Assembly: GCA_934481355.1 (NCBI GenBank)
Contig: CAKSPH010000014.1
Coordinates: 1-60,747, forward strand
Length of the DNA: 60,747 nt
Reading direction: 5' to 3'
Origin: an uncultured Oscillospiraceae bacterium
Lineage (GTDB): Bacteria > Bacillota > Clostridia > Oscillospirales > Ruminococcaceae
Positions 53,449-60,720 of the stretch are shown piece after piece. The stretch's first letter is position 1. Each line of letters opens with the position of its first letter. The notes below the pieces were generated by a model that did not search any database, was not told the DNA's origin, and worked only from the letters and a program-made list of their open reading frames with translations. The position numbers and the translations under genes were made by a program.

Positions 53449-54198
53449 GTGGACTGCTGTCTGTGGTTCAACAGGTGCAGGATATCTGACGCGGCTGAGA
53501 TCGCGGAAAACTTTGATATAGCTGCACTCAGGGGATATTTCCTCGGGGGGCGCCTTGCGGACTGGCTCAGGGAGCATGGCGGCGAGGCATTCGCGGACAA
53601 GATCGCAAATATCGCCCCGGATTCTCCTGACCTTGACGTTCAGCTTGCCAGGGTTTTCGGAAAATCCGAGCCTGAACGCCGCGTGGTGTTCGGCGGGATT
53701 CCGGCGGAACACAGCGTACCTAACGCCGGGAGCTTTGCAGGCTCTGGTGTTATGGGCTCTTCTTTTGCGGCGGGCTCTGGATTTTTTGGCGGCTTTGGCG
53801 CAGGCTCCGGCAGCGCTGGCGGCTATTTATCAGGCTCTGGCTATTACGGGAGCTTTCTTTCGGGGAGCTACTCCGGTGGAAGCTATGGCAGCTTCAGGAA
53901 ATTCCGGCTGTGGGAATGGGAGTGGGAATGGCGCTTCGGCGGGAGCTTCAGGGGCTCTTTCCGGGGTGGGTCGTTCGCGTTCGGGTCGTATATGTTCGGT
54001 TCGGGGGCTTATCTGCTCGGTTCGTTTAACAGAGGTTCGTTCAGCGGGTCATTTCCGGTTTTCGGGTCGTTTGGCGGAGCTTATGGCAGCTTTTTCGGCT
54101 GGAACGGCATGACGGCGGAAGAATACGACAGGATAATGTACGAATGCCTGCGCAAATGCCCGCTCGACTGCTTCGGCTACGGTATCCATATCATCTGA
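53449..54198 (+). CDS. Gly/Ser/Phe-repeat protein with Cys-containing tail, unknown
   Basis: A 249-residue protein of unknown function. Residues 14-72 are a small helical domain ('ALRGYFLGGRLADWLREHGG') like an N-terminal module I recall from other clostridial proteins but cannot name. Residues 93-220 are low complexity: about twenty Gly-Ser dipeptides, mostly as GSF, GSY or GSG with large aromatic or aliphatic residues between. The repeat is broken at 150-162 by 'RKFRLWEWEWEWR'. The tail (221-249) returns to ordinary sequence, with 'ECLRKCPLDCFGYGIHII' (three Cys). There is no signal peptide. The start is GTG after GGGGGG. The next gene, a glycosyltransferase-like protein, is 15 bases away and could modify the serines. 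Composition also allows a scaffold or a modified peptide precursor. Confidence 0.7.
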   Translation: MDCCLWFNRCRISDAAEIAENFDIAALRGYFLGGRLADWLREHGGEAFADKIANIAPDSPDLDVQLARVFGKSEPERRVVFGGIPAEHSVPNAGSFAGSGVMGSSFAAGSGFFGGFGAGSGSAGGYLSGSGYYGSFLSGSYSGGSYGSFRKFRLWEWEWEWRFGGSFRGSFRGGSFAFGSYMFGSGAYLLGSFNRGSFSGSFPVFGSFGGAYGSFFGWNGMTAEEYDRIMYECLRKCPLDCFGYGIHII

Positions 54199-54213
54199 CA
54201 GAAAGGATATGCC

Positions 54214-55038
54214 TTGGACGCATTTCATATAATTTCTACGGCTCCGTTTTTCGCAAAAAATAACGGGGCTTTTGTTTTAGAGGATTTCGACCTTTACTGC
54301 GCTGTTCTTTCAGCGCTGACCTGGCGCAGGGACGGCAGCCGTATCTTCCTTTACACCGACCGCCCAGCGGCGGAATACATCAGGAGCTCCGGGCTGGAGA
54401 CAGTCTGGGATGAGCTGCGGGACACCGTTCCGGACGACCTTGACGGCATAGATCCGGTTATGTTCTGGGCGGCGGGGAAGCTCCTTGCGATGAGGCAGAT
54501 GGAGGCTCCCTGCGTGATGATAGACACGGATTTCATCGTATGGAACAAGCCGGGATTCGGCAGGGAGATAATCGCGGCCCACCGGGAGGACCTTAATCCG
54601 GATATTTACCCGCCGCTGGAATATTTCTCGGCAGGGGCTCACAGCATACCGGATTTCAGCCGCGAGGTGCTGCCGCTGAACACCGCTTTTTTCTATGTTC
54701 CGGACGAGAGCTTCAAGGAATTCTACACCTCGCAGGCAATCGCGTTCATGAAGTCCGCTGACAGGTGCGGGGAGTGGCTCAGGTACATGGTTTTCGCGGA
54801 GCAGCGCATGGCGGCAATGTGCGCGGAATACACCGGCACCGGCGTGAAAACCCTGCTGGACAAGGATATGCTGTTCTTCCCGCAGGAGAACTACACCCAT
54901 CTGTGGGGAGCAAAGCAGAAGATGAGGGAGCACCCGGAGCTCCGGCGGGAGCTGTGCGGAAGGTTTGAGGCGCGTATCCGGCGGGATTTCCCGGAGTGGG
55001 AATGGACTATCGACAAAATAAGGAGGGCTTCGCGGTGA
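54214..55038 (+). CDS. Glycosyltransferase-like protein
   Basis: A 274-residue cytoplasmic protein. The first 110 residues look like a GT-A nucleotide-sugar domain: 'FHIISTAPFFAKNNGAF', 'SRIFLYTDRPAAEYI' and then 'PCVMIDTDFIVWNKP', where D104-T-D106 is a DxD-type metal motif. Residues 120-274 have 'LPLNTAFFYVPDE' and many aromatic residues. I recall similar proteins under DUF6734, a predicted glycosyltransferase, but this is from memory. The start is TTG at 54214 behind AAAGGA. It follows the repeat-protein gene, its most likely partner. Its stop overlaps the start of the cysteine desulfurase. Confidence 0.65.
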   Translation: MDAFHIISTAPFFAKNNGAFVLEDFDLYCAVLSALTWRRDGSRIFLYTDRPAAEYIRSSGLETVWDELRDTVPDDLDGIDPVMFWAAGKLLAMRQMEAPCVMIDTDFIVWNKPGFGREIIAAHREDLNPDIYPPLEYFSAGAHSIPDFSREVLPLNTAFFYVPDESFKEFYTSQAIAFMKSADRCGEWLRYMVFAEQRMAAMCAEYTGTGVKTLLDKDMLFFPQENYTHLWGAKQKMREHPELRRELCGRFEARIRRDFPEWEWTIDKIRRASR

Positions 55039-56186
55039 TTTACCTTGACAATGCGGCAAGCGCTCCGGTGCTGCCGGAGGCTTTTGAAGCGGCAGTGCCG
55101 TTTCTGACGGAGTGCTGCGGGAATCCCTCGTCGATACACGCGCAGGGCAGACGCGCGGCTCTTGCGATAATAGAGGCGCGGGAAAGGTGCGCCCGCGCGA
55201 CAGGCGCCCAGCCGGACGGGATATATTTTACCTCCGGCGGGACGGAAGCCGACAACATGGCGCTGAGGTCTGCGGCGATTTCCGGCAGGAGAGCCGGGAG
55301 AAACAGGATAGTCACCACCGCTGTTGAGCATCCGGCGGTGCTGAATACCTGCAAGGCTCTGGAAGCGGAGGGCTTCGAGGTGAGTTACATCGGTGCTGAC
55401 CGCGATGGCTTTATCGACATGGCGCAGGCGCGGGAGCTCATTGATGATAATACGGCTGTTGTATCTGTGATGGCGGCGAACAACGAGGTCGGCACCATTC
55501 AGCCGATAAAAGAAATCGCGGAGCTGTGCAGAAAATGCGGCGCGTTGTTCCACACGGACGCGGTTCAGGCGGCGGGGCATATACCGCTTGACGTGGAGGA
55601 TATCGGCTGTGATATGATGTCGGTATCTGCGCATAAATTCGGAGGGATACGCGGGGCAGGGTTCCTGTACTGCCGGCGGGGCGTTCCGCTGGAGCCGCTG
55701 ATTTATGGAGGCGGGCAGGAGAACGGTATGCGCTCCGGCACGGAAAACACCGCCGCGATAGTCGCTATGGGAAAGGCGCTGGAGATATCCTGCGGGAATA
55801 TCGTCCGGGACGGCGAATATGTGCGCGGACTCCGGGACAGGCTGACAAGGGCTCTGCTGGAGATCCCCGGGAGCAGGCTAAACGGCGGGATTTCCGGCAG
55901 GCTTGCGGGGAACGTGAACGTTTCCTTTGCGGGAGTCGAGGGGGAATCACTTGTGCTGGGGCTTGACCTGCGCGGCGTGTGCGCTTCATCGGGTTCTGCG
56001 TGCGCAAGCGGCGAGGAGGAGCCCTCTCATGTGCTGAGGGCTATGGGGGTTCCGGAGGAAATGCTCAAAGGCTCGCTCAGGCTAACCATTTCGGCGAGGA
56101 ATACCGCCGGGGAAATTGACGCGGCGGCCAAGGCGGTCCGGGAAACGGTGGAGACCCTGCGGGAACTGCGGGGGTGGAATGGCTGA
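55035..56186 (+). CDS. Cysteine desulfurase (NifS/IscS family)
   Basis: A 383-residue PLP enzyme that takes sulfur from cysteine for Fe-S clusters or thio-modified tRNA. Motifs: start 'IYLDNAASAPVLPEAF', 'YFTSGGTEADNMAL', the PLP lysine in 'VSAHKFGGIRGAGFLYC', and the catalytic cysteine in 'ASSGSACASGEEEPSHVL'. The frame is open to 54996, but the GTG at 55035 follows AGGAGGG (55021-55027) and overlaps the previous stop (GTGA). No iscU, iscR or thiI gene is beside it in the window. The gene overlaps the next one by 8 bases. Confidence 0.93.
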   Translation: MIYLDNAASAPVLPEAFEAAVPFLTECCGNPSSIHAQGRRAALAIIEARERCARATGAQPDGIYFTSGGTEADNMALRSAAISGRRAGRNRIVTTAVEHPAVLNTCKALEAEGFEVSYIGADRDGFIDMAQARELIDDNTAVVSVMAANNEVGTIQPIKEIAELCRKCGALFHTDAVQAAGHIPLDVEDIGCDMMSVSAHKFGGIRGAGFLYCRRGVPLEPLIYGGGQENGMRSGTENTAAIVAMGKALEISCGNIVRDGEYVRGLRDRLTRALLEIPGSRLNGGISGRLAGNVNVSFAGVEGESLVLGLDLRGVCASSGSACASGEEEPSHVLRAMGVPEEMLKGSLRLTISARNTAGEIDAAAKAVRETVETLRELRGWNG

Positions 56187-56664
56187 TATGAAAATCGGAT
56201 GGATATACAATGCACTGGCGCTGATGGAGGTAATAATCTGTCCGCTTATGTGCCTTATGTATGCATTCTGCGGGCTTGCCTTATGGACGCAGACCGTATA
56301 TTTTTGTCCGCTGCTGGGCGCGGTGCTGACGGCACTCCTGTTTTCGCGTGATAAGCGGCGGTTTATCTGGAAATGCGCCGGCGCGCTGTGTCTGTCTGTG
56401 GTGCTTTTCATCCTGGCGCTGGAACTTGGCTGGTGGGGAGATGTATTCGCTACGTTCAATGCGCAGTACGCCGCTGAATATGGCGGAATGAATATGGGCG
56501 ACGCGGCGGGTATTGTTCTATTGTGGACGCCTACGGCTTTTGTGGCTCTTATCGGAGCAATGATCGTAAGCGCCGGGCTGCGGTGTTATTTCATCGAAAA
56601 GAAAATGCCGCGGGCTTCCGCTGGCAGTGTGCAGGAGGGCACTGATGATGATACGAGAACTTGA
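56179..56664 (+). CDS. Small membrane protein of unknown function
   Basis: A 161-residue protein with about four hydrophobic segments (about 8-28, 34-52, 64-82 and 112-136). I recognise no family; 'GWWGDVFATFNAQYAAEYGG' forms a short loop. It overlaps the cysteine desulfurase by 8 bases, so it is co-translated. The start at ATG 56179 is chosen because upstream frame lies within the desulfurase gene. Confidence 0.65.
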   Translation: MADMKIGWIYNALALMEVIICPLMCLMYAFCGLALWTQTVYFCPLLGAVLTALLFSRDKRRFIWKCAGALCLSVVLFILALELGWWGDVFATFNAQYAAEYGGMNMGDAAGIVLLWTPTAFVALIGAMIVSAGLRCYFIEKKMPRASAGSVQEGTDDDTRT

Positions 56665-57000
56665 AGAAAAGATGTGGCGCGCGGCTCAGGCGCGGGATAA
56701 GGCGGCGTTTCTGGAGCTGGTGGACGAGAAAGCAGTTATGGTCTGCGGGGTTTCCGCTGCTCCGGGGCGGATTATGCGGAAATAATCAGCGAATTTGACT
56801 GCGCTTCGTTTGAGATAGAGGGGTTTGAAACCGTATGCGAGGCTCCGGGAATGGTTCAGGTGCATTACGTCATAACCACCGCCGCCGAGAAGCCGGAAAA
56901 CACCGACCTCGCCGGGAGGTTCCATATAACCTCCACATGGCGGGAAAGGAACGGCAGGTGGAAGCTGATGTTCAACATGGACAGGAGAATATCCGCATAG
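56645..57000 (+). pseudogene. Frameshifted NTF2/SnoaL-like protein gene
   Basis: Translation from ATG 56645 (AGGAGGG at 56633-56639) gives 'RELEEKMWRAAQARDKAAFL' and 'VDEKAVMVCG', then stops at 56785 after 46 codons. The rest of a well-formed protein continues in another frame from about 56749: 'GFRCSGADYAEIISEFD' to 'GRFHITSTWRERNGRWKLMF' and stop at 57000. Adding one G in the GGGG run at 56747-56750 restores a protein of about 118 residues resembling small NTF2-like (SnoaL/DUF4440) proteins. So it is a recent frameshift, a sequencing error or, less likely, programmed slippage. The intact ribosome site and unbroken second half favour a recent event. Confidence 0.75.
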
Positions 57001-57027
57001 AAATGCAGTAAAATTTATTTCCACCCC

Positions 57028-57056
57028 TTGACAAAAGCCGGAACGCGTGTTATAAT
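57028..57056 (+). promoter_or_regulatory. Consensus promoter of the leuA T-box unit
   Basis: TTGACA (57028-57033) and TATAAT (57051-57056), spacer 17, with TGT before the -10: a fully consensus extended promoter. Confidence 0.9.
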
Positions 57057-57061
57057 TATTA

Positions 57062-57325
57062 TAGAATATGTTGAAATGCGACGAAAGGAAACAAAGCCTT
57101 GGAGCACTTCCAGAGAACCGGCGGTTGGTGCGAGCCGGCAGAGCGGCAGGGTTATAGCTCCTCCTTGAGCAGAACGGCTGAACAGATAACTAACTAAGCC
57201 GTTACGGTTTCTCCCGTTATCGAGAGGCACATTGTCTGATGTGTACGAGTGGGCAGGTTTCTGCCAATGAGAGTGGTACCGTGGAGTTTTAAGCTTCATC
57301 TCTTTATGAGATGGAGCTTTTTTAT
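57062..57325 (+). promoter_or_regulatory. T-box riboswitch (leucine) ahead of leuA
   Basis: Hallmarks in order: the stem I distal part with 'GAACCGGCGG', 'TTGGTGCGAGCCGG' (57115-57139 region); a likely specifier CTC (leucine) in 'TATAGCTCCTCCTTGAGC' (57153-57170); the T-box bulge sequence AGAGTGGTACCGTGG (57270-57284), close to the consensus AGGGTGGNACCGCG; and a terminator hairpin AGCTTCATCTC/GAGATGGAGCT (57292-57302/57308-57318) with six T. Uncharged tRNA-Leu would bind the specifier and the T-box, form the antiterminator and let leuA be transcribed. Two CTC codons lie side by side, so the exact triplet is uncertain, but both mean leucine. Confidence 0.92.
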
Positions 57326-57409
57326 TTGCGGTAATGCAGTTCAACAGTTCGTCTGTATCTATATTTTACGCGCGATGCGCGGGGCTTTGCCCGGAAAGGA
57401 AAGAGAGCA

Positions 57410-59071
57410 ATGACACAAGCAGGCAAGTACGCAAGAAGATACTTCATGCCGCCGTTCAGATGTATGGACTGGGCTGAGAAGGACTACATCGAGAAAGCGC
57501 CCAAGTGGTGCAGCGTTGACCTCCGGGACGGAAACCAGGCGCTGATCATTCCTATGAGCCTTGACGAGAAGCTGGAGTTCTTCAAGAAGCTGGTAGAGGT
57601 CGGCTTCAAGGAGATAGAGATAGGATTCCCGGCGGCTTCTGAGACGGAATACGAATTCTGCCGCGCGCTTATCGAGCAGAACCTCATTCCGGACGACGTT
57701 ACCGTTCAGGTACTTACACAGAGCCGCGAGCACATCATAAAAAAGACCTTTGAGGCTCTTGACGGCTGCAAGAACGCTATCGTTCATCTGTATAACTCCA
57801 CCTCTGTGGCACAGCGCGAGCAGGTGTTCCGCAAGAGCAAGGAGGAGATAATCGGTATCGCCGTTACAGGCGCGAAGCTCCTCAAGGAATACCGCGAAAA
57901 GACCCCCGGAAACTTCCGCTTTGAGTATTCCCCGGAGAGCTTCACCGGAACAGAACCGGAATTCGCGGCTGAGATATGCAATGCAGTTATCGATATCTGG
58001 CAGCCTACTCCCGACTGGAAGGTGATCATCAACCTGCCCGTTACCGTTGAGGAGAGCCTCCCGCACGTTTACGCGCAGCAGGTGGAATATATGTGCAAGG
58101 TCCTGCACAACAGGGAATCCCTCGAGATCTCCCTCCACCCGCACAACGACCGCGGCTGCGGTATCGCTGACACGGAGCTCGGACTGCTCGCAGGCGCAGA
58201 CCGCGTTGAGGGCACCCTGTTCGGAAACGGCGAGCGCACCGGTAATGTGGACATTGTAACTCTGGCGCTCAATATGTACTCCCACGGCGTTGAGCCGAAC
58301 CTCGATTTCAGCAATCTGCCGGAGCTGGCTTCCATCTACGAGAGGCTCACCAGAATGCACGTTTACGAGCGTATGCCGTACAGTGGTCAGCTTGTGTTCG
58401 CGGCGTTCAGCGGCTCGCACCAGGACGCTATCGCAAAGGGCATGAAGTGGCGCGAGGAGAAGGATCCGGAGCACTGGAACGTTCCGTATATCCCGATCGA
58501 CCCGCACGATATCGGCAGAGAATACGAGGGGGACGTTATCCGTATCAACAGCCAGAGCGGCAAGGGCGGTATCGGGTTCCTCATGGAGCAGACCTACGGT
58601 ATCATCATGCCGCCTAAAATGCGTGAGCATTTCGGCTATGTTGTCAAGGGAGTGTCCGACCATCAGCATAAGGAGCTCCACCCCGGCGAGATCTACGATA
58701 TCTTCGAAAAGACCTATCTGGAGCCGCAGGGCAAGCTGAAATTCATTGAGGCGCACTATACCCAGGGCGAGCATATTACTGCCACTGTCACAATGGATGT
58801 CAGCGGTCAGAAGCGCACATGGGAGGGCGTCGGCAACGGACGTCTGGACGCGGTTTCCAACGCAATCAAGGCTGGCCTCGGCATAGAATTCCATCTTGAG
58901 ACCTACACTGAGAACGCAGTAGAGCAGTCCTCCAAGTCCAAGGCGGCTGCGTACATCGGCATATCCAAGCCGGACGGCTCCGTAAGCTGGGGCGCTGGTA
59001 TCCATACGGATATCATCGTGGCTTCAATACGGGCGCTGGTGGCTGCGGTCAATAATTCCGGGCTTGTCTGA
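57410..59071 (+). CDS. leuA: 2-isopropylmalate synthase
   Basis: A 553-residue enzyme that condenses acetyl-CoA with 2-oxoisovalerate, first step of leucine synthesis. Motifs: 'WCSVDLRDGNQALIIPM' (about 33-49), 'EIGFPAASETEYEFC', the metal site 'SLHPHNDRGCGIADTEL' (about 238-254) and 'LFGNGERTGNVD'. The C-terminal regulatory domain (about 420-545) should bind leucine. The sequence belongs to the longer LeuA branch (about 550 residues) known from actinobacteria and many clostridia. It is controlled by the T-box before it and ends at a strong terminator. Confidence 0.96.
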   Translation: MTQAGKYARRYFMPPFRCMDWAEKDYIEKAPKWCSVDLRDGNQALIIPMSLDEKLEFFKKLVEVGFKEIEIGFPAASETEYEFCRALIEQNLIPDDVTVQVLTQSREHIIKKTFEALDGCKNAIVHLYNSTSVAQREQVFRKSKEEIIGIAVTGAKLLKEYREKTPGNFRFEYSPESFTGTEPEFAAEICNAVIDIWQPTPDWKVIINLPVTVEESLPHVYAQQVEYMCKVLHNRESLEISLHPHNDRGCGIADTELGLLAGADRVEGTLFGNGERTGNVDIVTLALNMYSHGVEPNLDFSNLPELASIYERLTRMHVYERMPYSGQLVFAAFSGSHQDAIAKGMKWREEKDPEHWNVPYIPIDPHDIGREYEGDVIRINSQSGKGGIGFLMEQTYGIIMPPKMREHFGYVVKGVSDHQHKELHPGEIYDIFEKTYLEPQGKLKFIEAHYTQGEHITATVTMDVSGQKRTWEGVGNGRLDAVSNAIKAGLGIEFHLETYTENAVEQSSKSKAAAYIGISKPDGSVSWGAGIHTDIIVASIRALVAAVNNSGLV

Positions 59072-59086
59072 TTATGAATAGCTTTA

Positions 59087-59111
59087 GGGCGCGCTTCGGT
59101 GCGCCCTTTTT
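59087..59111 (+). terminator. Terminator of leuA
   Basis: GGGCGC (59087-59092) pairs with GCGCCC (59101-59106) around a TTCG-type loop, followed by TTTTT. Confidence 0.9.
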
Positions 59112-59112
59112 C

Positions 59113-59141
59113 TTGACTTTAAATAGTTCGTATGATATAAT
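59113..59141 (+). promoter_or_regulatory. Promoter of the 59177 gene
   Basis: TTGACT (59113-59118) and TATAAT (59136-59141), spacer 17, with TGA before the -10. It begins right after the leuA terminator. Confidence 0.8.
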
Positions 59142-59176
59142 TAAATCTGGAAATGTAGTCTGTGAAGGGAGTGCGT

Positions 59177-59653
59177 ATGGATAAAATAAGGGTAGAGATG
59201 AAGTGCAACGACAGATTTTTTAATGCTGGTATGGCAGCGGCAGTCATTGCTCTTGCGATTTGGTTTGCTGTAATGCTGACGTATTTCTCTGTGGTCAGTC
59301 TGGTACTGTTTCTGATTTGTACGGGTTTGTTCGTCGGAATTGTAATAGCTTTCGAAAAGATACCGACCATCGCAGAAGCGGACGGTAATGAACTCAGGTG
59401 GAAACACCTCCTCGGCTGGAAAACGATCAGATATGCGGATATTCTGACGATCAACTGCGAACCGGAGGAGCTGCGCGGTCGTTACTCCAGCACGCAATGT
59501 ATGAAACTGCATATAACCACCGGGAACGACGAATGTGAGCTGAGCCAGATAATAGATACAAATAAAATGCTTAAGGACAGGCTTGACGGACAGGAAACGG
59601 ATATTCCGGTCATGCGGCTGTACGAATTCATAAAAGAAAAATCCGGAAAATAA
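59177..59653 (+). CDS. Small membrane protein with PH-like C-terminal domain, unknown
   Basis: A 158-residue protein. Two adjacent membrane helices (about 20-38 and 43-62) are followed by a soluble part with 'LRWKHLLGWKTIRYADIL', a pattern common in bacterial PH-like (YdbT/DUF304-type) domains. I do not recognise the exact family. GTG 59162 is in frame, but ATG 59177 has AAGGGAG at the right distance. It has its own strong promoter and is followed by the nrdR promoter without a clear terminator. Confidence 0.65.
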   Translation: MDKIRVEMKCNDRFFNAGMAAAVIALAIWFAVMLTYFSVVSLVLFLICTGLFVGIVIAFEKIPTIAEADGNELRWKHLLGWKTIRYADILTINCEPEELRGRYSSTQCMKLHITTGNDECELSQIIDTNKMLKDRLDGQETDIPVMRLYEFIKEKSGK

Positions 59654-59677
59654 TTTTGACTTTTTCAGTTGAAAGTG

Positions 59678-59726
59678 TTGAAAAATCTGCGGGTTTGTGA
59701 TATACTATATCTAGACCAATTTGTCT
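59678..59726 (+). promoter_or_regulatory. Promoter and possible operator of nrdR
   Basis: TTGAAA (59678-59683) and TATACT (59701-59706), spacer 17, with TGTGA before the -10. Just downstream AGAC-N6-GTCT (59713-59726) is a near-palindrome that could bind a regulator; it is not an NrdR box. Confidence 0.65.
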
Positions 59727-59748
59727 GGAAAGTGAGTGATATATCAAC

Positions 59749-60198
59749 ATGAAGTGTCCTGAGTGCGGGTGCGAGGAAAGCAAGGTTATAGACTCCCGCC
59801 CGACCGAAAACAAGGTGCGCCGCCGCCGTGAGTGTATACAGTGCGGATTCCGTTTTACAACATACGAAATAATCGAGGATATCCCTCTTATGGTCATAAA
59901 GAAGGATAATTCCATCGAGCCGTTCGACCGCCAGAAGCTAGTGGACAGGCTTTGCAGGGCCGCTGTAAAGCGTCCGGTGAAGCTTGAGACAATAGAGAAT
60001 ATGGTGGATGAGATAGCCGCTGAGCTTAAGAATTCCCTTCAGCGCGAGGTGACATCCGGGAAGATCGGCGAGATGGTGCTCCACAGGCTTAAAGATATTG
60101 ACGTTGTAGCGTATATCAGATTTGCCTCTGTATATAAGGACTTCAACGATGTGGACAGCTTCGTGAGGATAATTTCCGAACTCCAGGAAAACTCTTGA
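59749..60198 (+). CDS. nrdR: Transcriptional repressor NrdR
   Basis: A 149-residue repressor of ribonucleotide reductase genes. The N-terminal zinc ribbon uses cysteines in 'MKCPECGCEES' and 'RRECIQCGFRFTTYE' (about 1-46). The ATP-cone domain (about 47-137) with 'VIKKDNSIEPFDRQKLVDRL' senses ATP/dATP. The length is exactly typical. It is a single-gene unit; no nrd gene lies in the window. Confidence 0.96.
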   Translation: MKCPECGCEESKVIDSRPTENKVRRRRECIQCGFRFTTYEIIEDIPLMVIKKDNSIEPFDRQKLVDRLCRAAVKRPVKLETIENMVDEIAAELKNSLQREVTSGKIGEMVLHRLKDIDVVAYIRFASVYKDFNDVDSFVRIISELQENS

Positions 60199-60211
60199 TA
60201 TGGCTGAAATG

Positions 60212-60237
60212 GCTCCTGCCTCCGGGTGGGAGCTTTT
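60212..60237 (+). terminator. Terminator of nrdR
   Basis: GCTCCTGCC (60212-60220) pairs with GGTGGGAGC (60225-60233), with two G-U pairs and a TCCG loop, then TTTT. Confidence 0.85.
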
Positions 60238-60318
60238 GTGTAAATAAATGTAACGTTATATGTATAAAACGGTTGAAAATATGGAAAACTTATTGTGCAG
60301 ATTTTTTCGGAATATGTG

Positions 60319-60347
60319 TTGACAAAGTGGTTCGAAAAGAGTATAAT
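60319..60347 (+). promoter_or_regulatory. Tandem promoter 1
   Basis: TTGACA 60319-60324, TATAAT 60342-60347, spacer 17. This is the only one of the four without the extended TG. Hairpin GATCAC/GTGATC follows at 60382-60396. Confidence 0.85.
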
Positions 60348-60441
60348 ATAAAAGCTGTCGCGAGAGCAACGCTGAAATAAAGATCACAGAGTGATCGGAA
60401 AGCCAAGAAAAAAGTTTTTTTGAAAAATTTCGAGAAACCTC

Positions 60442-60470
60442 TTGACAAAACGAAAACAAAGTGATATAAT
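60442..60470 (+). promoter_or_regulatory. Tandem promoter 2
   Basis: TTGACA 60442-60447, TATAAT 60465-60470, spacer 17, TGA before the -10. Hairpins GTTGC/GCAAC (60480-60493) and ATCTGA/TCAGAT (60503-60521) follow. Confidence 0.9.
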
Positions 60471-60566
60471 AAATAGGCTGTTGCAAAAGCAACAAGCGAA
60501 ACATCTGATATCACGTCAGATATGAAAAAATCAAGAAAGTTTTGAAAAAAATATTTCAGAAACCTC

Positions 60567-60595
60567 TTGACAAAATCAAAAAGATGTGATATAAT
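60567..60595 (+). promoter_or_regulatory. Tandem promoter 3
   Basis: TTGACA 60567-60572, TATAAT 60590-60595, spacer 17, TGTGA before the -10. Hairpins CTGCT/AGCAG (60603-60616) and TCCGA/TCGGA (60629-60645) follow. Confidence 0.9.
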
Positions 60596-60691
60596 AGATA
60601 AGCTGCTGAAAAGCAGTGAGGCAAAACTTCCGATATCATGTCGGATCGGAACGAAATCAAGAAAATTTGAAAAAAATTTTTCAGAAACCTC

Positions 60692-60720
60692 TTGACAAAA
60701 ACGAAAAGATGTGATATAAT
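60692..60720 (+). promoter_or_regulatory. Tandem promoter 4
   Basis: TTGACA 60692-60697, TATAAT 60715-60720, spacer 17, TGTGA before the -10. Hairpin GTCGTCT/AGATGAC (60727-60745) follows, ending two bases before the window edge. Confidence 0.9.

Noticed and set aside
53555..54112. 185-codon alternative frame in the repeat-protein gene
   Set aside because: Low-complexity DNA keeps two frames open. The chosen frame has the ribosome site, the ordered N-terminal domain and the ordered tail; the other has none.
57359..59005. 548-codon minus-strand frame opposite leuA
   Set aside because: Shadow of leuA; it runs into the T-box leader and has no start signals.
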